A stretch of DNA of 64,000 nucleotides. Origin: Caldicellulosiruptor acetigenus. GTDB taxonomy: Bacteria; Bacillota; Thermoanaerobacteria; Caldicellulosiruptorales; Caldicellulosiruptoraceae. Every line of letters begins with the position of its first letter. The first letter of the stretch is position 1. The position numbers were made by a program, and so were the translations under genes. The notes under the pieces were generated by a model. The model did no database searches, was not told the DNA's origin, and saw nothing but the letters and a program-made list of their open reading frames with translations. The stretch lies in the NCBI RefSeq assembly GCF_026914305.1, contig NZ_CP113866.1, forward strand, positions 2,360,001 through 2,424,000, in the 5' to 3' direction. Shown piece by piece: positions 36,026 to 45,649 of the stretch.

Positions 36026-37291
36026 TTACTGTCTTTCTTGGGCTCTTCTTATTCTTACCTTGAAGAAAATCAAAACTGTGCACAAAAGGGTAAAGATTGT
36101 AGCAAGCACAAAAGGCAAACTTTTCGAAAAGGTATAACACTGCCCGGCTATTGCACCAACCGGCATTGAAAAAAGAGAGATTAAAAACATTGTGATTGAC
36201 AGAACATGCGCTCTTCTTTCATCATCAACAGAATTTGCCAAGATAGCATCAACAAATGAATAATACACTGCAGCTCCTATGCTGCCAAGCACTGTCACAA
36301 CTATCATCAAAATAAAGCCAAATGTGCCAGGCGGTGCAACCAAAATCAGAGCATTCGAAACTGTGATTGAGAGCATTCCCCAAAAAAGGACAGTGTCATG
36401 TTTTTGTTCTTTCAGATTCGGAATTAAAAATATTACAAATATAAGTGCTACTGCACTCCACAGTGTTGGAAACACCGAAATTATGCTATCTGGATAATGC
36501 AAAGCTTCACTTAAATATATGGTTTTGTACGTGTCTCTGAATATCAGAGCAACATTACCAAATATAGTAACAAGCACAATCAGCAGAAGCTCCCTGTTTT
36601 TGACCATATACTTTAGACTGTCAAACCACTCAGAAAAACCATTAGCATTAGCATCACAATTTTCCCGTGCAATCTTTTGCCCCACAGAGCTTTCAGATGT
36701 CACAAGATGTCTTACAACAATTAGTATATTTACTAAAATCCCAAACGCAAGGACTGTCCATTTAGTTGCAGGTATCAAGCCAAACCTTGCAACAAAGACG
36801 CCCATCAGGGGCGCAAAAAGGTTACCCATATTCCACACAAATACAGTTACAGAATAGATTGCCACTCTTTCGTTTTCGGTTGCATCTTCCATTAAAAGAA
36901 GTCGCCATGCAAGCTCAGGAATTCTCATAAGTCCGTTAAAGATGGTAGCAATTAAAAACCATGTAAAATCTTTTGCAAAGAAAAATATATATGCATACAC
37001 GCACCACGACAGAAAATCGCCAATTAGAAGAACCTTCTTGCGTCCAAACCTGTTCACAAGCAGTCCTGCAAATGGTGATGTGATAAGCATCACCAGGTTC
37101 AACACTGTTGACAGCAGTCCTATCTGGTAATCCTTTACTCCCACTCTTGTCATGTAAAGTGAGGAGTAGACGATAAACATGGCATAGGGAATAGTAAAAA
37201 TGGGCTCAAAAAATAGGATCTTTTTAGCGTTTGGATTTATCTCTTTGAATGCTAAAACCATCTGCTGCAGCTGTGCCTTGATTTTTGTCAT
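36026..37291 (-). CDS. Major facilitator superfamily transporter
   Basis: This 421-residue protein has twelve hydrophobic spans. The motif between spans two and three, GLLVNRFGRKKVLL near residue 78, is the MFS loop signature. The ATG at 37291 follows GAGGTGA by about 5 bases, better than the GTG at 37300. It lies on the same strand as the LacI, dehydrogenase and isomerase genes and may carry the related sugar. Substrate is not predictable. Confidence 0.88.
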   Translation of the reverse strand: MTKIKAQLQQMVLAFKEINPNAKKILFFEPIFTIPYAMFIVYSSLYMTRVGVKDYQIGLLSTVLNLVMLITSPFAGLLVNRFGRKKVLLIGDFLSWCVYAYIFFFAKDFTWFLIATIFNGLMRIPELAWRLLLMEDATENERVAIYSVTVFVWNMGNLFAPLMGVFVARFGLIPATKWTVLAFGILVNILIVVRHLVTSESSVGQKIARENCDANANGFSEWFDSLKYMVKNRELLLIVLVTIFGNVALIFRDTYKTIYLSEALHYPDSIISVFPTLWSAVALIFVIFLIPNLKEQKHDTVLFWGMLSITVSNALILVAPPGTFGFILMIVVTVLGSIGAAVYYSFVDAILANSVDDERRAHVLSITMFLISLFSMPVGAIAGQCYTFSKSLPFVLATIFTLLCTVLIFFKVRIRRAQERQ

Positions 37292-37336
37292 AAAAATCAC
37301 CTCGTATGTGCAAAACCGCTATAAATAGCAAAAAAT

Positions 37337-38032
37337 TTAGACTTTGCCACCAATTTTGATATTGTCGATACCTTCCTGTTTTGCACGATTGTAGATCTCC
37401 TGCAAGTATTCCATCTCCAAATCCTTATTTCCGCTTATTTTTTCATCTAAAACTTCAGGTGTGTATTTATAAGGTTTTATGACATAAAGTCTGCTATCTT
37501 TTAAAAGCCTTGCAATATTTAATATATCCTCAACTGTATGAAGGTTCTTGTTCACTGTTGTTCTAAATTCATAATCAATATTTGAATTTTTCAATATCTC
37601 TACTGATTTTTTGATTTTATCAACGTCAGAAAAACCTGTGATCTGGGGGTACTTTTCAAGCGGGGCTTTTACATCCATTGCGACATAGTCAAGAAGACCA
37701 GCATCTAAAAGCCTTTTTAAAACCTCTGATCTTGAGCCATTTGTGTCAAGTTTAACAAGTAATGAACGATTTTTTATTTTCTTTATAAACTCAGTTAAAT
37801 ACTCTTCATTCAAAGTTGGCTCTCCGCCTGTAATGCAGACAGCGTCAACTATGCCTTTTCTTTTGTCTAAATATTCAAAAAAGATGCTATCATCCATGAA
37901 GCTACCCTTGAAGTTTACAAGCTGTGAGTTGTAGCAAAAAGGGCACGAAAAATTGCAGCCACCGAAAAAACAAGTAGCTGCAATTTTTTTTGGATAGTCA
38001 ACGGTTGATATTTTCATAAAATCAACAAGCAT
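37337..38032 (-). CDS. NrdG-like radical SAM activating protein
   Basis: This 231-residue protein has C26-x3-C30-x2-C33 (GCNFSCPFC) and CITGGEPTLNEEYL near residue 70. It matches the anaerobic ribonucleotide reductase activating protein group that is longer than classical NrdG. Such enzymes install a glycyl radical on class III reductase. No nrdD or other glycyl-radical partner is in the window, so the partner is inferred to be elsewhere. It lies between an MFS gene and the AddA-like gene. Confidence 0.85.
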   Translation of the reverse strand: MLVDFMKISTVDYPKKIAATCFFGGCNFSCPFCYNSQLVNFKGSFMDDSIFFEYLDKRKGIVDAVCITGGEPTLNEEYLTEFIKKIKNRSLLVKLDTNGSRSEVLKRLLDAGLLDYVAMDVKAPLEKYPQITGFSDVDKIKKSVEILKNSNIDYEFRTTVNKNLHTVEDILNIARLLKDSRLYVIKPYKYTPEVLDEKISGNKDLEMEYLQEIYNRAKQEGIDNIKIGGKV

Positions 38033-38157
38033 ATTCTATATCTCCTTTTAAATGTTTTTTGATTTATTCTGAGCAAAACCGCGCATATTTTATTTTAACC
38101 TCTTTTTGTCTTTCTTTGCAAACCTCTAATTTTTTTAAAACAAGTAAAAAAGAAAAT

Positions 38158-41010
38158 CTATTCAAGCTTTTTCCTTATCAATTTAATATTTTGCTCATCC
38201 TTACAGTAAAATTCATATTCACAGCCATTGCAATTTCTATCTAAAGAATCTTCAATAAGCTCAAGTACATCCTTTCTGGTTCTGATATTCCTTATTTTCT
38301 TTATCACATCAATTACATCTTCAAGGTGTTCATCTTTTTGCTCATAGTCAAACTTTTTCCCTTCTCTTAACCAGAAGATAGAAGAAAAAATATTTTTCTG
38401 TGGAAATCTTTCTTTCATTGCCATTGTGTAAATGAAAAGCTGGGGGATGTAACTACTAAACTTTGCATCATCAAAATGAAGGTTTGTTTTAAAGTCGATG
38501 AGAAAAATCTTATCTTCAAGATGGTACACCTTGTCAATTATGCCATATATCATTTGACTTCCAAGTTTAAAATAAAACCGAAGCTCACTTTCCTCTTTTA
38601 TCACTTTATCTTTGATTTCCTTTGCAAACTGACTTTCAAAAAAGTTTAAGATAAGCTCTTTCACAATCCTTTCATTCTCAAAGTCATTTTCAAGCACGGC
38701 TAAGGCAATGTTGCTATCTAAGCTTTGAATATCTTTCAAGCTTGTGAGTTCCAAAACTCTGTGAACGGTTGTGCCAAGCACTTTTGCATTTTGCTGTATC
38801 TCCTCTTTTGAGCTTTGTTCATCAAAAACTGGAAGACCCATTACATACTTTAGTGAAAACATGGCAGGGCATCTTTTAAAATCCATTATGTGCGATGGTG
38901 ACAAAAACCTAAACCTGTTTTCAAACTCGTCAGGCAAAATCACAGCAGGCAAAGCAAAAGATAGGTTATTTTCTGATCTTGAGGCAAAATCCTGCGATGT
39001 TTTTTCATCCTCTTTTATCTCCACAACTTCTTTTTCAATTCCAATCTCCTCAGCTTTTGTGAGAATATAACTCAAACCCACCTCTTCACCAAACGACTTT
39101 GCTCCCCCTCTTTTCTTTATAGCTTCTCTTAAGCTTGAGTTTATCAAGAAAAGCCCTGCCATCGGTCTTGTTATGGCAACATAAAAAAGCCTTTTAAGCT
39201 CTTCTTTTTCCTGCTGTTTTGATATATTCTTTATTCTTGTATATTCTTTTTCCATCCAAAAAGGAGCAATTATATATTCTCTTGTGCTTGTGTCATAAGA
39301 ACCTCTCAGCTTTGGGCTTCTGCCATAAAAATAACCCGTGCTTTCACAAAGTCCGACCAAAAACACTATTGGAAAGCTGAGTCCTTTTGCTGAATGTATG
39401 CTGATAAGCACTGCACTGTCATCAAGAGAAGAAAAGCTCGAAAACCTTTCGCCTTGATAATTTACATAACTGTAAAGGTCTTCTATCGAAAAGCTTTTGC
39501 TCTCTTCTGCCAAGTCGTAAAAAAGTCTGACATTTTCGTATGCACCCTTGCCAAAAAACTTATAGACCTTGTAACTATATTCGAACATATCTTCAAACTC
39601 ATACAAAATCTCTGAAATCTTTTTCACAAACAGATTATCACGCTGTTTTGCAATGAACTTTAAAACATCTTCTGGAACATAACATTCTATTTTGCTCATC
39701 TCGCAAAAGAGAAGCGTAAATCTGTCCACTTTAAATATGTCATTTGCAAGAAGTCTTAAGTACCCAGATTTTTTGTCTGGATATTGCAAAATCTCAAGAA
39801 AGCCCAAAAGCGGCACTATCTCTTTTTGCTCCAAAAGCCCTCTTTTGAAATTAATATCAAGCGGAACATCATAATCTTCAAACACCTTTTTGTAAATATG
39901 AGCAATATTTTGAATCTTTCGCGAAAGCACTGCAAAGTCAGAATATTTCACCTTTCTTTTTGGCTTGCCGCCCACACTTATCTCAAAACCACTTTCAACC
40001 ATCTCTTTTATCTTTTTTGCAACATAAATAGCTTCATTTTGAATAATCTCTTCTCTTGCTTTATTTACAATCTCCACAACCTTTAAAAATCCGTCAGCTT
40101 GATGCTTGTAAGAAAGTGGTTTGTAGTTTGGAAAAAGTATTGTGGCAATTTTATCTATCTTTTTGCCAAGTTCTGAGTTTGTTCTAAAGTTTTCACAGAG
40201 CTCTAAAACCTGGCTGCAGTTTTCTATAGCTTCATCAAAAACCTCTGGCTCTGCACCCTGGAAACGGTAAATGGACTGTTTTTTGTCTCCAACATAATAA
40301 ATGTTTTCAGCTATATTTTCAAAGATTGATTTTTGTAAAAAGTTTGAGTCTTGAAACTCGTCAACAATCAAGAATTTAAATCTGCTCTTTACATCTCTAT
40401 TTACCTCTGGAATGCTTAAAAGTTCAAAAGTCCTATGCAAAACCAAATCGTATGTGAGTTCTTTTAAAAACTGGTCATTTAACCTGTCTGATAAGTAATC
40501 GAAAACATGAAACATTTCATCTTCAAGGTGGCAAGCTTTTTCAACATACTTTGCTGAATTAAAATACTCCTGTACAATACTTTCTGCAAAGTGAAAATAC
40601 TCTTCAATGAAAAACCTCTCATGTGACAGTTTCCCCAAAGTTTCAGGATAAACTGAAAGATAATGGTCCACAAGCTTTAGTATTAGTCTATTCTGTTCAG
40701 GGACAATTTTAAAGTTTGTGTCAACCTTCGCCCATGCCCAGTAAAATCTTAAAAGATACATACAAAATGAGTGTATGGTTTTAATATGAGAGTTTTGAAT
40801 CTTTGAAATTGTGACCAAATCAAGCCATCTTTGCTTTGCTTTTGAGATTATTCTGTTTTTAAGCTCTCTTGCTGCTTTTTCAGTGTATGTTATGCAGACA
40901 ATTTCAGCTGGCAGAGCTTTTTGGGAATTTATGAGGTCTATATAAAGGTTTGCTATACTTTCTGTTTTACCACAGCCGGCAGAAGCAGTATAGATGATTA
41001 TATTGCTCAT
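38158..41010 (-). CDS. AddA-like helicase-nuclease (UvrD-fold with PD-(D/E)XK nuclease)
   Basis: The 950-residue protein combines a superfamily 1 helicase with a C-terminal nuclease, as in double-strand-break resection. Seen are Walker A TASAGCGKTES near residue 8, Walker B LIVDEFQDSNFLQKS near 210, motif V SIHSAKGLSFPIVFLVG near 540, motif VI RLFYVAITRP near 600, and nuclease motif YGIIDKVYHLE...FLIDFKTN near 850. Unlike usual AddA it also has four likely Fe-S ligands: Cys in FKRCPAMFSL and CNGCEYEFYC near the end. At 950 residues it is about 280 shorter than Bacillus AddA. It is 30 bases after an AddB-like gene. Confidence 0.85.
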   Translation of the reverse strand: MSNIIIYTASAGCGKTESIANLYIDLINSQKALPAEIVCITYTEKAARELKNRIISKAKQRWLDLVTISKIQNSHIKTIHSFCMYLLRFYWAWAKVDTNFKIVPEQNRLILKLVDHYLSVYPETLGKLSHERFFIEEYFHFAESIVQEYFNSAKYVEKACHLEDEMFHVFDYLSDRLNDQFLKELTYDLVLHRTFELLSIPEVNRDVKSRFKFLIVDEFQDSNFLQKSIFENIAENIYYVGDKKQSIYRFQGAEPEVFDEAIENCSQVLELCENFRTNSELGKKIDKIATILFPNYKPLSYKHQADGFLKVVEIVNKAREEIIQNEAIYVAKKIKEMVESGFEISVGGKPKRKVKYSDFAVLSRKIQNIAHIYKKVFEDYDVPLDINFKRGLLEQKEIVPLLGFLEILQYPDKKSGYLRLLANDIFKVDRFTLLFCEMSKIECYVPEDVLKFIAKQRDNLFVKKISEILYEFEDMFEYSYKVYKFFGKGAYENVRLFYDLAEESKSFSIEDLYSYVNYQGERFSSFSSLDDSAVLISIHSAKGLSFPIVFLVGLCESTGYFYGRSPKLRGSYDTSTREYIIAPFWMEKEYTRIKNISKQQEKEELKRLFYVAITRPMAGLFLINSSLREAIKKRGGAKSFGEEVGLSYILTKAEEIGIEKEVVEIKEDEKTSQDFASRSENNLSFALPAVILPDEFENRFRFLSPSHIMDFKRCPAMFSLKYVMGLPVFDEQSSKEEIQQNAKVLGTTVHRVLELTSLKDIQSLDSNIALAVLENDFENERIVKELILNFFESQFAKEIKDKVIKEESELRFYFKLGSQMIYGIIDKVYHLEDKIFLIDFKTNLHFDDAKFSSYIPQLFIYTMAMKERFPQKNIFSSIFWLREGKKFDYEQKDEHLEDVIDVIKKIRNIRTRKDVLELIEDSLDRNCNGCEYEFYCKDEQNIKLIRKKLE

Positions 41011-41040
41011 CTTTCGACCATCCCTCTGACTTTTTTGTTT

Positions 41041-43671
41041 TTAAAACAGAATACAAACATGGCTGTACTCACATGACATACAGTTTTTAAAAGACTGCAT
41101 CTTCTGGTAAGTTTCAATATTAGAAAGCTTTTGTATTTTTTCTTTTATACCATTTAAAATCTGTTCATTTAACTTGTCCAAAGGAACATGAGTATTCTCA
41201 TAAATAACAAATCGCGGATTTTCGAAAAGATAAATAACCGCAATCTTGTCAAGCTCAAAGATGTAAGTTGCAAGCCAAATTTTATCAATGCCTTCATTTT
41301 TAGATTCACGCCTTGCCTTTACAAACCCTAATATCTCTTCATCACCCACTTTGACAACAAAATTTGGAAATAGCTGAAGTTCAATACCTTCAACCATCTT
41401 TTTTATTACAAGCACTCTTTCTTTCATATTTTGAGGGACAAATTCTTTGACGCCATATTCAATCATTCTCTCTACAATCTCTAAGGATATCTGGATGATG
41501 TCCAAAGCTGCAAGTTTTTTCACAGGTTCATTGTGGGTATATCGAATGTTTGAAATCAGAAACCCAAGCACTTCCTCTGGCTCTTTTGACAAAAGCATCT
41601 TCTGGATACATGAAAACAGAAGCTGCAGGTTTGATAAAAAATGTTTTTCTTCTTTTTCTATCTCATCAATGTTAAACTTTTTAAATGCAAACTTAAGCGG
41701 ACAACTATCAAGTTCGATAAGCTCTCTGTCTCTTATGTAAAAAATCTCAGGAACCTGGAAAGTTCTGCAAGTTTTTTCAGTATCCTTTGTATTTATATTT
41801 TTTACAAACTTATACTCTCTATATGTCAACTTATCATCACTTGGCATGTAGCTTTTTAACACAGGTACTTCTTCAATACCTTCTAACTCTAAAAATGGGC
41901 TCATGTTTGTCTGTGTTTGGTAGTAACGGGGATATGACATATACACATCATGGGAGTTTAAAATACTTCTAAAGTGTACAAGGTCTTTTTGGAATATGTA
42001 GTCAAAATCCTTTATTTCATCAAGCATGAGCTCTTCTTTTAATCTCATGTTTCGCAAAAATCCTTCAGAATTTGAGCGTGGCAAAATATCATCTGAAAAC
42101 CCAATCAGATAAACCTTTTGATAATCAGCGCCCAGAACATCTTGAATGCTAAGAACATCAATGCCACTTAAGATATTAATCGAAACGTCAACCATCTTCT
42201 GAGAAAGAATGGTTTTAAAAATATCCAAAAACTCTTCAAAAGTAAAATCAGAATCAAATTCTTTAAAGTCTTCTTGGCCTTTTTTGAAGATCTCATTCAA
42301 ATGATAAAACGCCTTGACAAATTCAATGTCATTTACAAACTCTGCTTCTTTTGTTATACCAAGTTTTTCAAACACTTTTTTGGTCTTTTCAAGCCAGCTG
42401 ACAAATGGTTTTGGCAACTTATCATATTCATTTTTTATTCTCTTGAGCCTGTTAAAAATCCTTCTAATTTTAGTGAGGTTTTCAATCACATTATCAAACG
42501 CATACAGATTTGCAAAAAACTCCAGCTCTTCAAGCACAAATTCTATCTGTTCAAGCTCTAAAATGTTAATCTCTTTTATTTTTGTAAACAAAACCTCAAA
42601 GTCTGCGTTTTCTTTATTCAAAAACCTGTGTGATATTATTCTCTCAAAATTTTGCTTGTCAAACTCTCCGCCCAAAAACTCCAAAAGATCCAATACAAAC
42701 CTGATAAATCCAAATTCTATAAGGCTCTTCTGACAGCTAAGATTTACAGGCAGCATCTCCTCAGAAAATGTCTGCACCAGAGCATCTTTGTACCTTTCCA
42801 CACTTGGCACAACAACTGCTATCTTGTCAAAATCTATTTTTTTGTCAGAAATATCTTTTTTAATCTCCTTCACAAGAGAATTTATCTCAAGGATTATGTT
42901 TGGATAGGAATAGACTTTAAGCTGACAAGAGGTTGAGTTTAAATTAGCCGATGTATGTTCTTTATTTGTACTAAACACTATGTCAAATCCAAGCGATTCT
43001 AAAAACTTGGCAGTTTCTATGCAGATCTCAATATCATCAAAAAACGGCATGAAAACTTCTATATCAGTTATTTCCTCTGCAATAAGTTTTAGTATTCTCT
43101 TTTGGTCGCATCTGAAATCTGTAAAAAATGCTATCTTGGCAGCACTATATTCTTTAAACTCAAGTTTGTCTTCTTCAAAAAGTTTTATAGCCAAATCCTG
43201 AAGGTAGGAAAAGTTCACAAGGTTGTTTTGGTCAAGGTATTCTTTATACCTTTGAAAGAGTACTTTCAAGAAATTGTAGTTTTCGAATGCCGCTAAGTCT
43301 TTTTGAGAATACTCTTTTGACTCTAAAAACATCAAATTCAAAAGGTATATGACCTGACTCGTAAACTCGTATGTCAAAACATTTTCGAAGCTTTTCTTCC
43401 CTTTGAAAATGCTTTTGAGAAGTTGAAATACAACCAAAACCTCCTGCTCTCGTGTGATTATCTTTCGTGTCTTTAACACCTCATTTTTGGCAGGGTTTAT
43501 CAAATCATCAAATGTAAATATATCGATATCAAAAAGCACTCCGTTTTTCTCAACAAGCCTTTCTTTGAGCTTATTTATAACAAACCGGCGGGGAAGAATT
43601 ACAAGCTCATTTGACTTTGCATCATCAAGAACGCTTAAATTAAGTTTTTGCAAAAGGTATGCTCTTTTCAT
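41041..43671 (-). CDS. AddB-like partner without recognisable Walker A
   Basis: This 876-residue protein resembles AddB in its overall plan: a helicase-like core with a LSIQDVLGADYQKVYLIGF block and SDDILPRSNSE near residue 530. A late Cys set follows (LDSCPLKFAF near 655, then NCMSCEYSHVC at the end) that would bind a 4Fe-4S cluster. The N-terminus (LVILPRRFVINKL) has no GxxGxGKT loop, and the region that should hold the nuclease D-x-K motif is replaced by VGDEEILGFVKARRESK, so neither ATPase nor nuclease is evident. It would act as the structural, DNA-scanning half of a complex with the AddA-like protein. Confidence 0.75.
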   Translation of the reverse strand: MKRAYLLQKLNLSVLDDAKSNELVILPRRFVINKLKERLVEKNGVLFDIDIFTFDDLINPAKNEVLKTRKIITREQEVLVVFQLLKSIFKGKKSFENVLTYEFTSQVIYLLNLMFLESKEYSQKDLAAFENYNFLKVLFQRYKEYLDQNNLVNFSYLQDLAIKLFEEDKLEFKEYSAAKIAFFTDFRCDQKRILKLIAEEITDIEVFMPFFDDIEICIETAKFLESLGFDIVFSTNKEHTSANLNSTSCQLKVYSYPNIILEINSLVKEIKKDISDKKIDFDKIAVVVPSVERYKDALVQTFSEEMLPVNLSCQKSLIEFGFIRFVLDLLEFLGGEFDKQNFERIISHRFLNKENADFEVLFTKIKEINILELEQIEFVLEELEFFANLYAFDNVIENLTKIRRIFNRLKRIKNEYDKLPKPFVSWLEKTKKVFEKLGITKEAEFVNDIEFVKAFYHLNEIFKKGQEDFKEFDSDFTFEEFLDIFKTILSQKMVDVSINILSGIDVLSIQDVLGADYQKVYLIGFSDDILPRSNSEGFLRNMRLKEELMLDEIKDFDYIFQKDLVHFRSILNSHDVYMSYPRYYQTQTNMSPFLELEGIEEVPVLKSYMPSDDKLTYREYKFVKNINTKDTEKTCRTFQVPEIFYIRDRELIELDSCPLKFAFKKFNIDEIEKEEKHFLSNLQLLFSCIQKMLLSKEPEEVLGFLISNIRYTHNEPVKKLAALDIIQISLEIVERMIEYGVKEFVPQNMKERVLVIKKMVEGIELQLFPNFVVKVGDEEILGFVKARRESKNEGIDKIWLATYIFELDKIAVIYLFENPRFVIYENTHVPLDKLNEQILNGIKEKIQKLSNIETYQKMQSFKNCMSCEYSHVCILF

Positions 43672-43749
43672 CTTTGAGGTTTCTCCTCTCAGGAAAGATT
43701 AAATGATGGTGTGTTATATTAAGAAAATTATACTATATTTTTCTATTGA

Positions 43750-43790
43750 AAGTCAAAGAAAAATAAAGAGGCTGCTTTCGCAGCCTCTTT
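43750..43790. terminator. Strong hairpin terminator, usable in both directions
   Basis: AAAGAGGCTGC (43765-43775) pairs with GCAGCCTCTTT (43780-43790) around a TTTC loop. On the minus strand ATTTTTC follows, ending the methyltransferase-MTHFR genes before the AddB-like gene. Confidence 0.88.
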
Positions 43791-43808
43791 GCATTTTTCA
43801 TAATTATT

Positions 43809-45626
43809 TTAATATTTAAAATTCTTAATTATCTCCACAGCCATCTCATATTTTTCGAATGGTGGCATGATGTAGATGCCGCTTACCATGTGTTTTATTT
43901 TCTCAACTATCTCACAGGCAATCTCTACACCCTCTTTTGCAGGTTCTTTGGAACTGCGCATTCTCTCACGAATTTTATCAGGTATTGTGATTCCCGGCAC
44001 TTCATTGTGCAAAAACTCAGCATGTCGGGAGGACCTCAATGGTAAAATCCCACCTAAAATAGGTGGAAGTTTAAAATCCACTTTTTCAAAAAATCTCTCT
44101 AAAGTTTCTGGTTCATAAATTGGCTGTGTTTCGATAAAGTGCGCCCCATTTTCAATCTTGTGTTTGAGCTTTTCTATTTCTTTTCCCAAATCATCTGCAT
44201 TGAGATTTAGCGCAACACCTATTGTAAAGTTTGTTGCCTTGCCAATTGGATTGCCCATGTAATCTGTACCACTATTTAGCCTGCTCAGAATTAAAACAAG
44301 ACCTTCAGAGTTAACATCAAACACTGGTTTTGCCTGGGGATGGTCGCCAATTGATGGCGGGTCGCCTGTGAGCGCCAACACATTTTTAACCCCAAGCGCT
44401 GCTGCACCAAGAAGTTCAGATTGCAGAGAGATAAGGTTTCTATCTCTGCATGTAAAGTGCAGTATTGACTCCATACCCAGCTCTTCTTTGAGTATATGAG
44501 CAAGAGCAATTGGAGAGATTCTGACCCTTGCCATTGGAGAGTCTGCTATGTTTACTGTGTCTGCTCCAGCCTCTTTTAAAAGCTTCACACCCTCTTTTGT
44601 CTTTTCAAGCTCAATCCCTTTTGGTGGACTTATCTCAACTGTAAAGATAAATTTTTTGCCAAGCTTTTGAGAAAGCTCAGATGGAGTGTCTTTTAAAACT
44701 GCCTTCTGTTCTTCTTTTCTCTCAATTACTTCAACCTCTATGCTGGGTAAAAACTCTTTTACTTTTTCCTTTATAGCCTTTATATGTTCAGGAGTTGTTC
44801 CGCAGCATCCACCAACAATTTTTGCACCAAGCTTTATATATTCAGGAACAAATGATGCAAAATACTTAGCTGATGTTGAATAAATAAGCCTTCCCTGCAC
44901 AAGCTGGGGATACCCTGCATTCGGCTGGACAGAAAATGGACCTTTTAAATTCTGTGAGAATATTTTTAAAGCTTCTAAAGTCTTTTGAGGACCATTGCCG
45001 CAGTTAAGTCCCACAACATCTGCATCTGTGGATTTCAAAAATTCTATTACCCTGTAGATATCTTCCCCATATATTGTGCTCAGATCTTTGGTAAAAGAAA
45101 ACTGAATTATATATGGAATTTCATCATTTAGCTCCTTCAAAGCTTCAATTGCGATTTGGACCTCATGTGTTGATGCAGCTGTCTCAAAGATTATTGCATC
45201 AACCCCTTCGTCCAAAAGAAAATAAAGCTGTCTTTTGTACACCTCTTTTGCCCTTCTGTCATCTATCTCAAAACCACTGCCAACCGGTTTCCCAAGCGGT
45301 CCAACACTGCCTATGACATAAACTTTATCGTCTGCTGTCTCTTTTGCAATCCTGACAGCACTTCTGTTTATCCTCTCAACCTCGTTTTCAAACCCAAAAA
45401 CCTTGAGCTTGCACTCATTTGCACCAAACGTGTTAGTTTCAATGCTACTTGCGCCTGCCAAAATATAGTCTGTGTGAATTTGCTTTACAAGCTCAGGTCT
45501 TGTTACATTTGCCCACTCAAGTGGAAAGTCCAGCGAAAATCCTCTGTTCAAAAGCTCTGTGCCCATTGCACCGTCAAAAATTACGGTAGACTGCTCTTTC
45601 AAAAACTCTCTAAAGCTTTTCTTCAA
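43809..45626 (-). CDS. Homocysteine S-methyltransferase fused to methylenetetrahydrofolate reductase
   Basis: The 605-residue protein has two parts. Residues 1 to about 290 form a homocysteine methyltransferase domain (DGAMGTELLNRG, then VGLNCGNGP and IVGGCCGTTPEHI with zinc-ligand Cys residues). Residues about 320-605 form a MetF-like barrel (FTVEISPPKGIELEKT, LALTGDPPSIGDH, GAHFIETQPIYEP). It would regenerate methionine and make methyl-tetrahydrofolate in one polypeptide, as in the YitJ group. It follows a second methyltransferase gene by 23 bases. No S-box or T-box is visible upstream. Confidence 0.93.
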   Translation of the reverse strand: MKKSFREFLKEQSTVIFDGAMGTELLNRGFSLDFPLEWANVTRPELVKQIHTDYILAGASSIETNTFGANECKLKVFGFENEVERINRSAVRIAKETADDKVYVIGSVGPLGKPVGSGFEIDDRRAKEVYKRQLYFLLDEGVDAIIFETAASTHEVQIAIEALKELNDEIPYIIQFSFTKDLSTIYGEDIYRVIEFLKSTDADVVGLNCGNGPQKTLEALKIFSQNLKGPFSVQPNAGYPQLVQGRLIYSTSAKYFASFVPEYIKLGAKIVGGCCGTTPEHIKAIKEKVKEFLPSIEVEVIERKEEQKAVLKDTPSELSQKLGKKFIFTVEISPPKGIELEKTKEGVKLLKEAGADTVNIADSPMARVRISPIALAHILKEELGMESILHFTCRDRNLISLQSELLGAAALGVKNVLALTGDPPSIGDHPQAKPVFDVNSEGLVLILSRLNSGTDYMGNPIGKATNFTIGVALNLNADDLGKEIEKLKHKIENGAHFIETQPIYEPETLERFFEKVDFKLPPILGGILPLRSSRHAEFLHNEVPGITIPDKIRERMRSSKEPAKEGVEIACEIVEKIKHMVSGIYIMPPFEKYEMAVEIIKNFKY

Positions 45627-45649
45627 CTCGCAACCTCCTCATCTTATTC

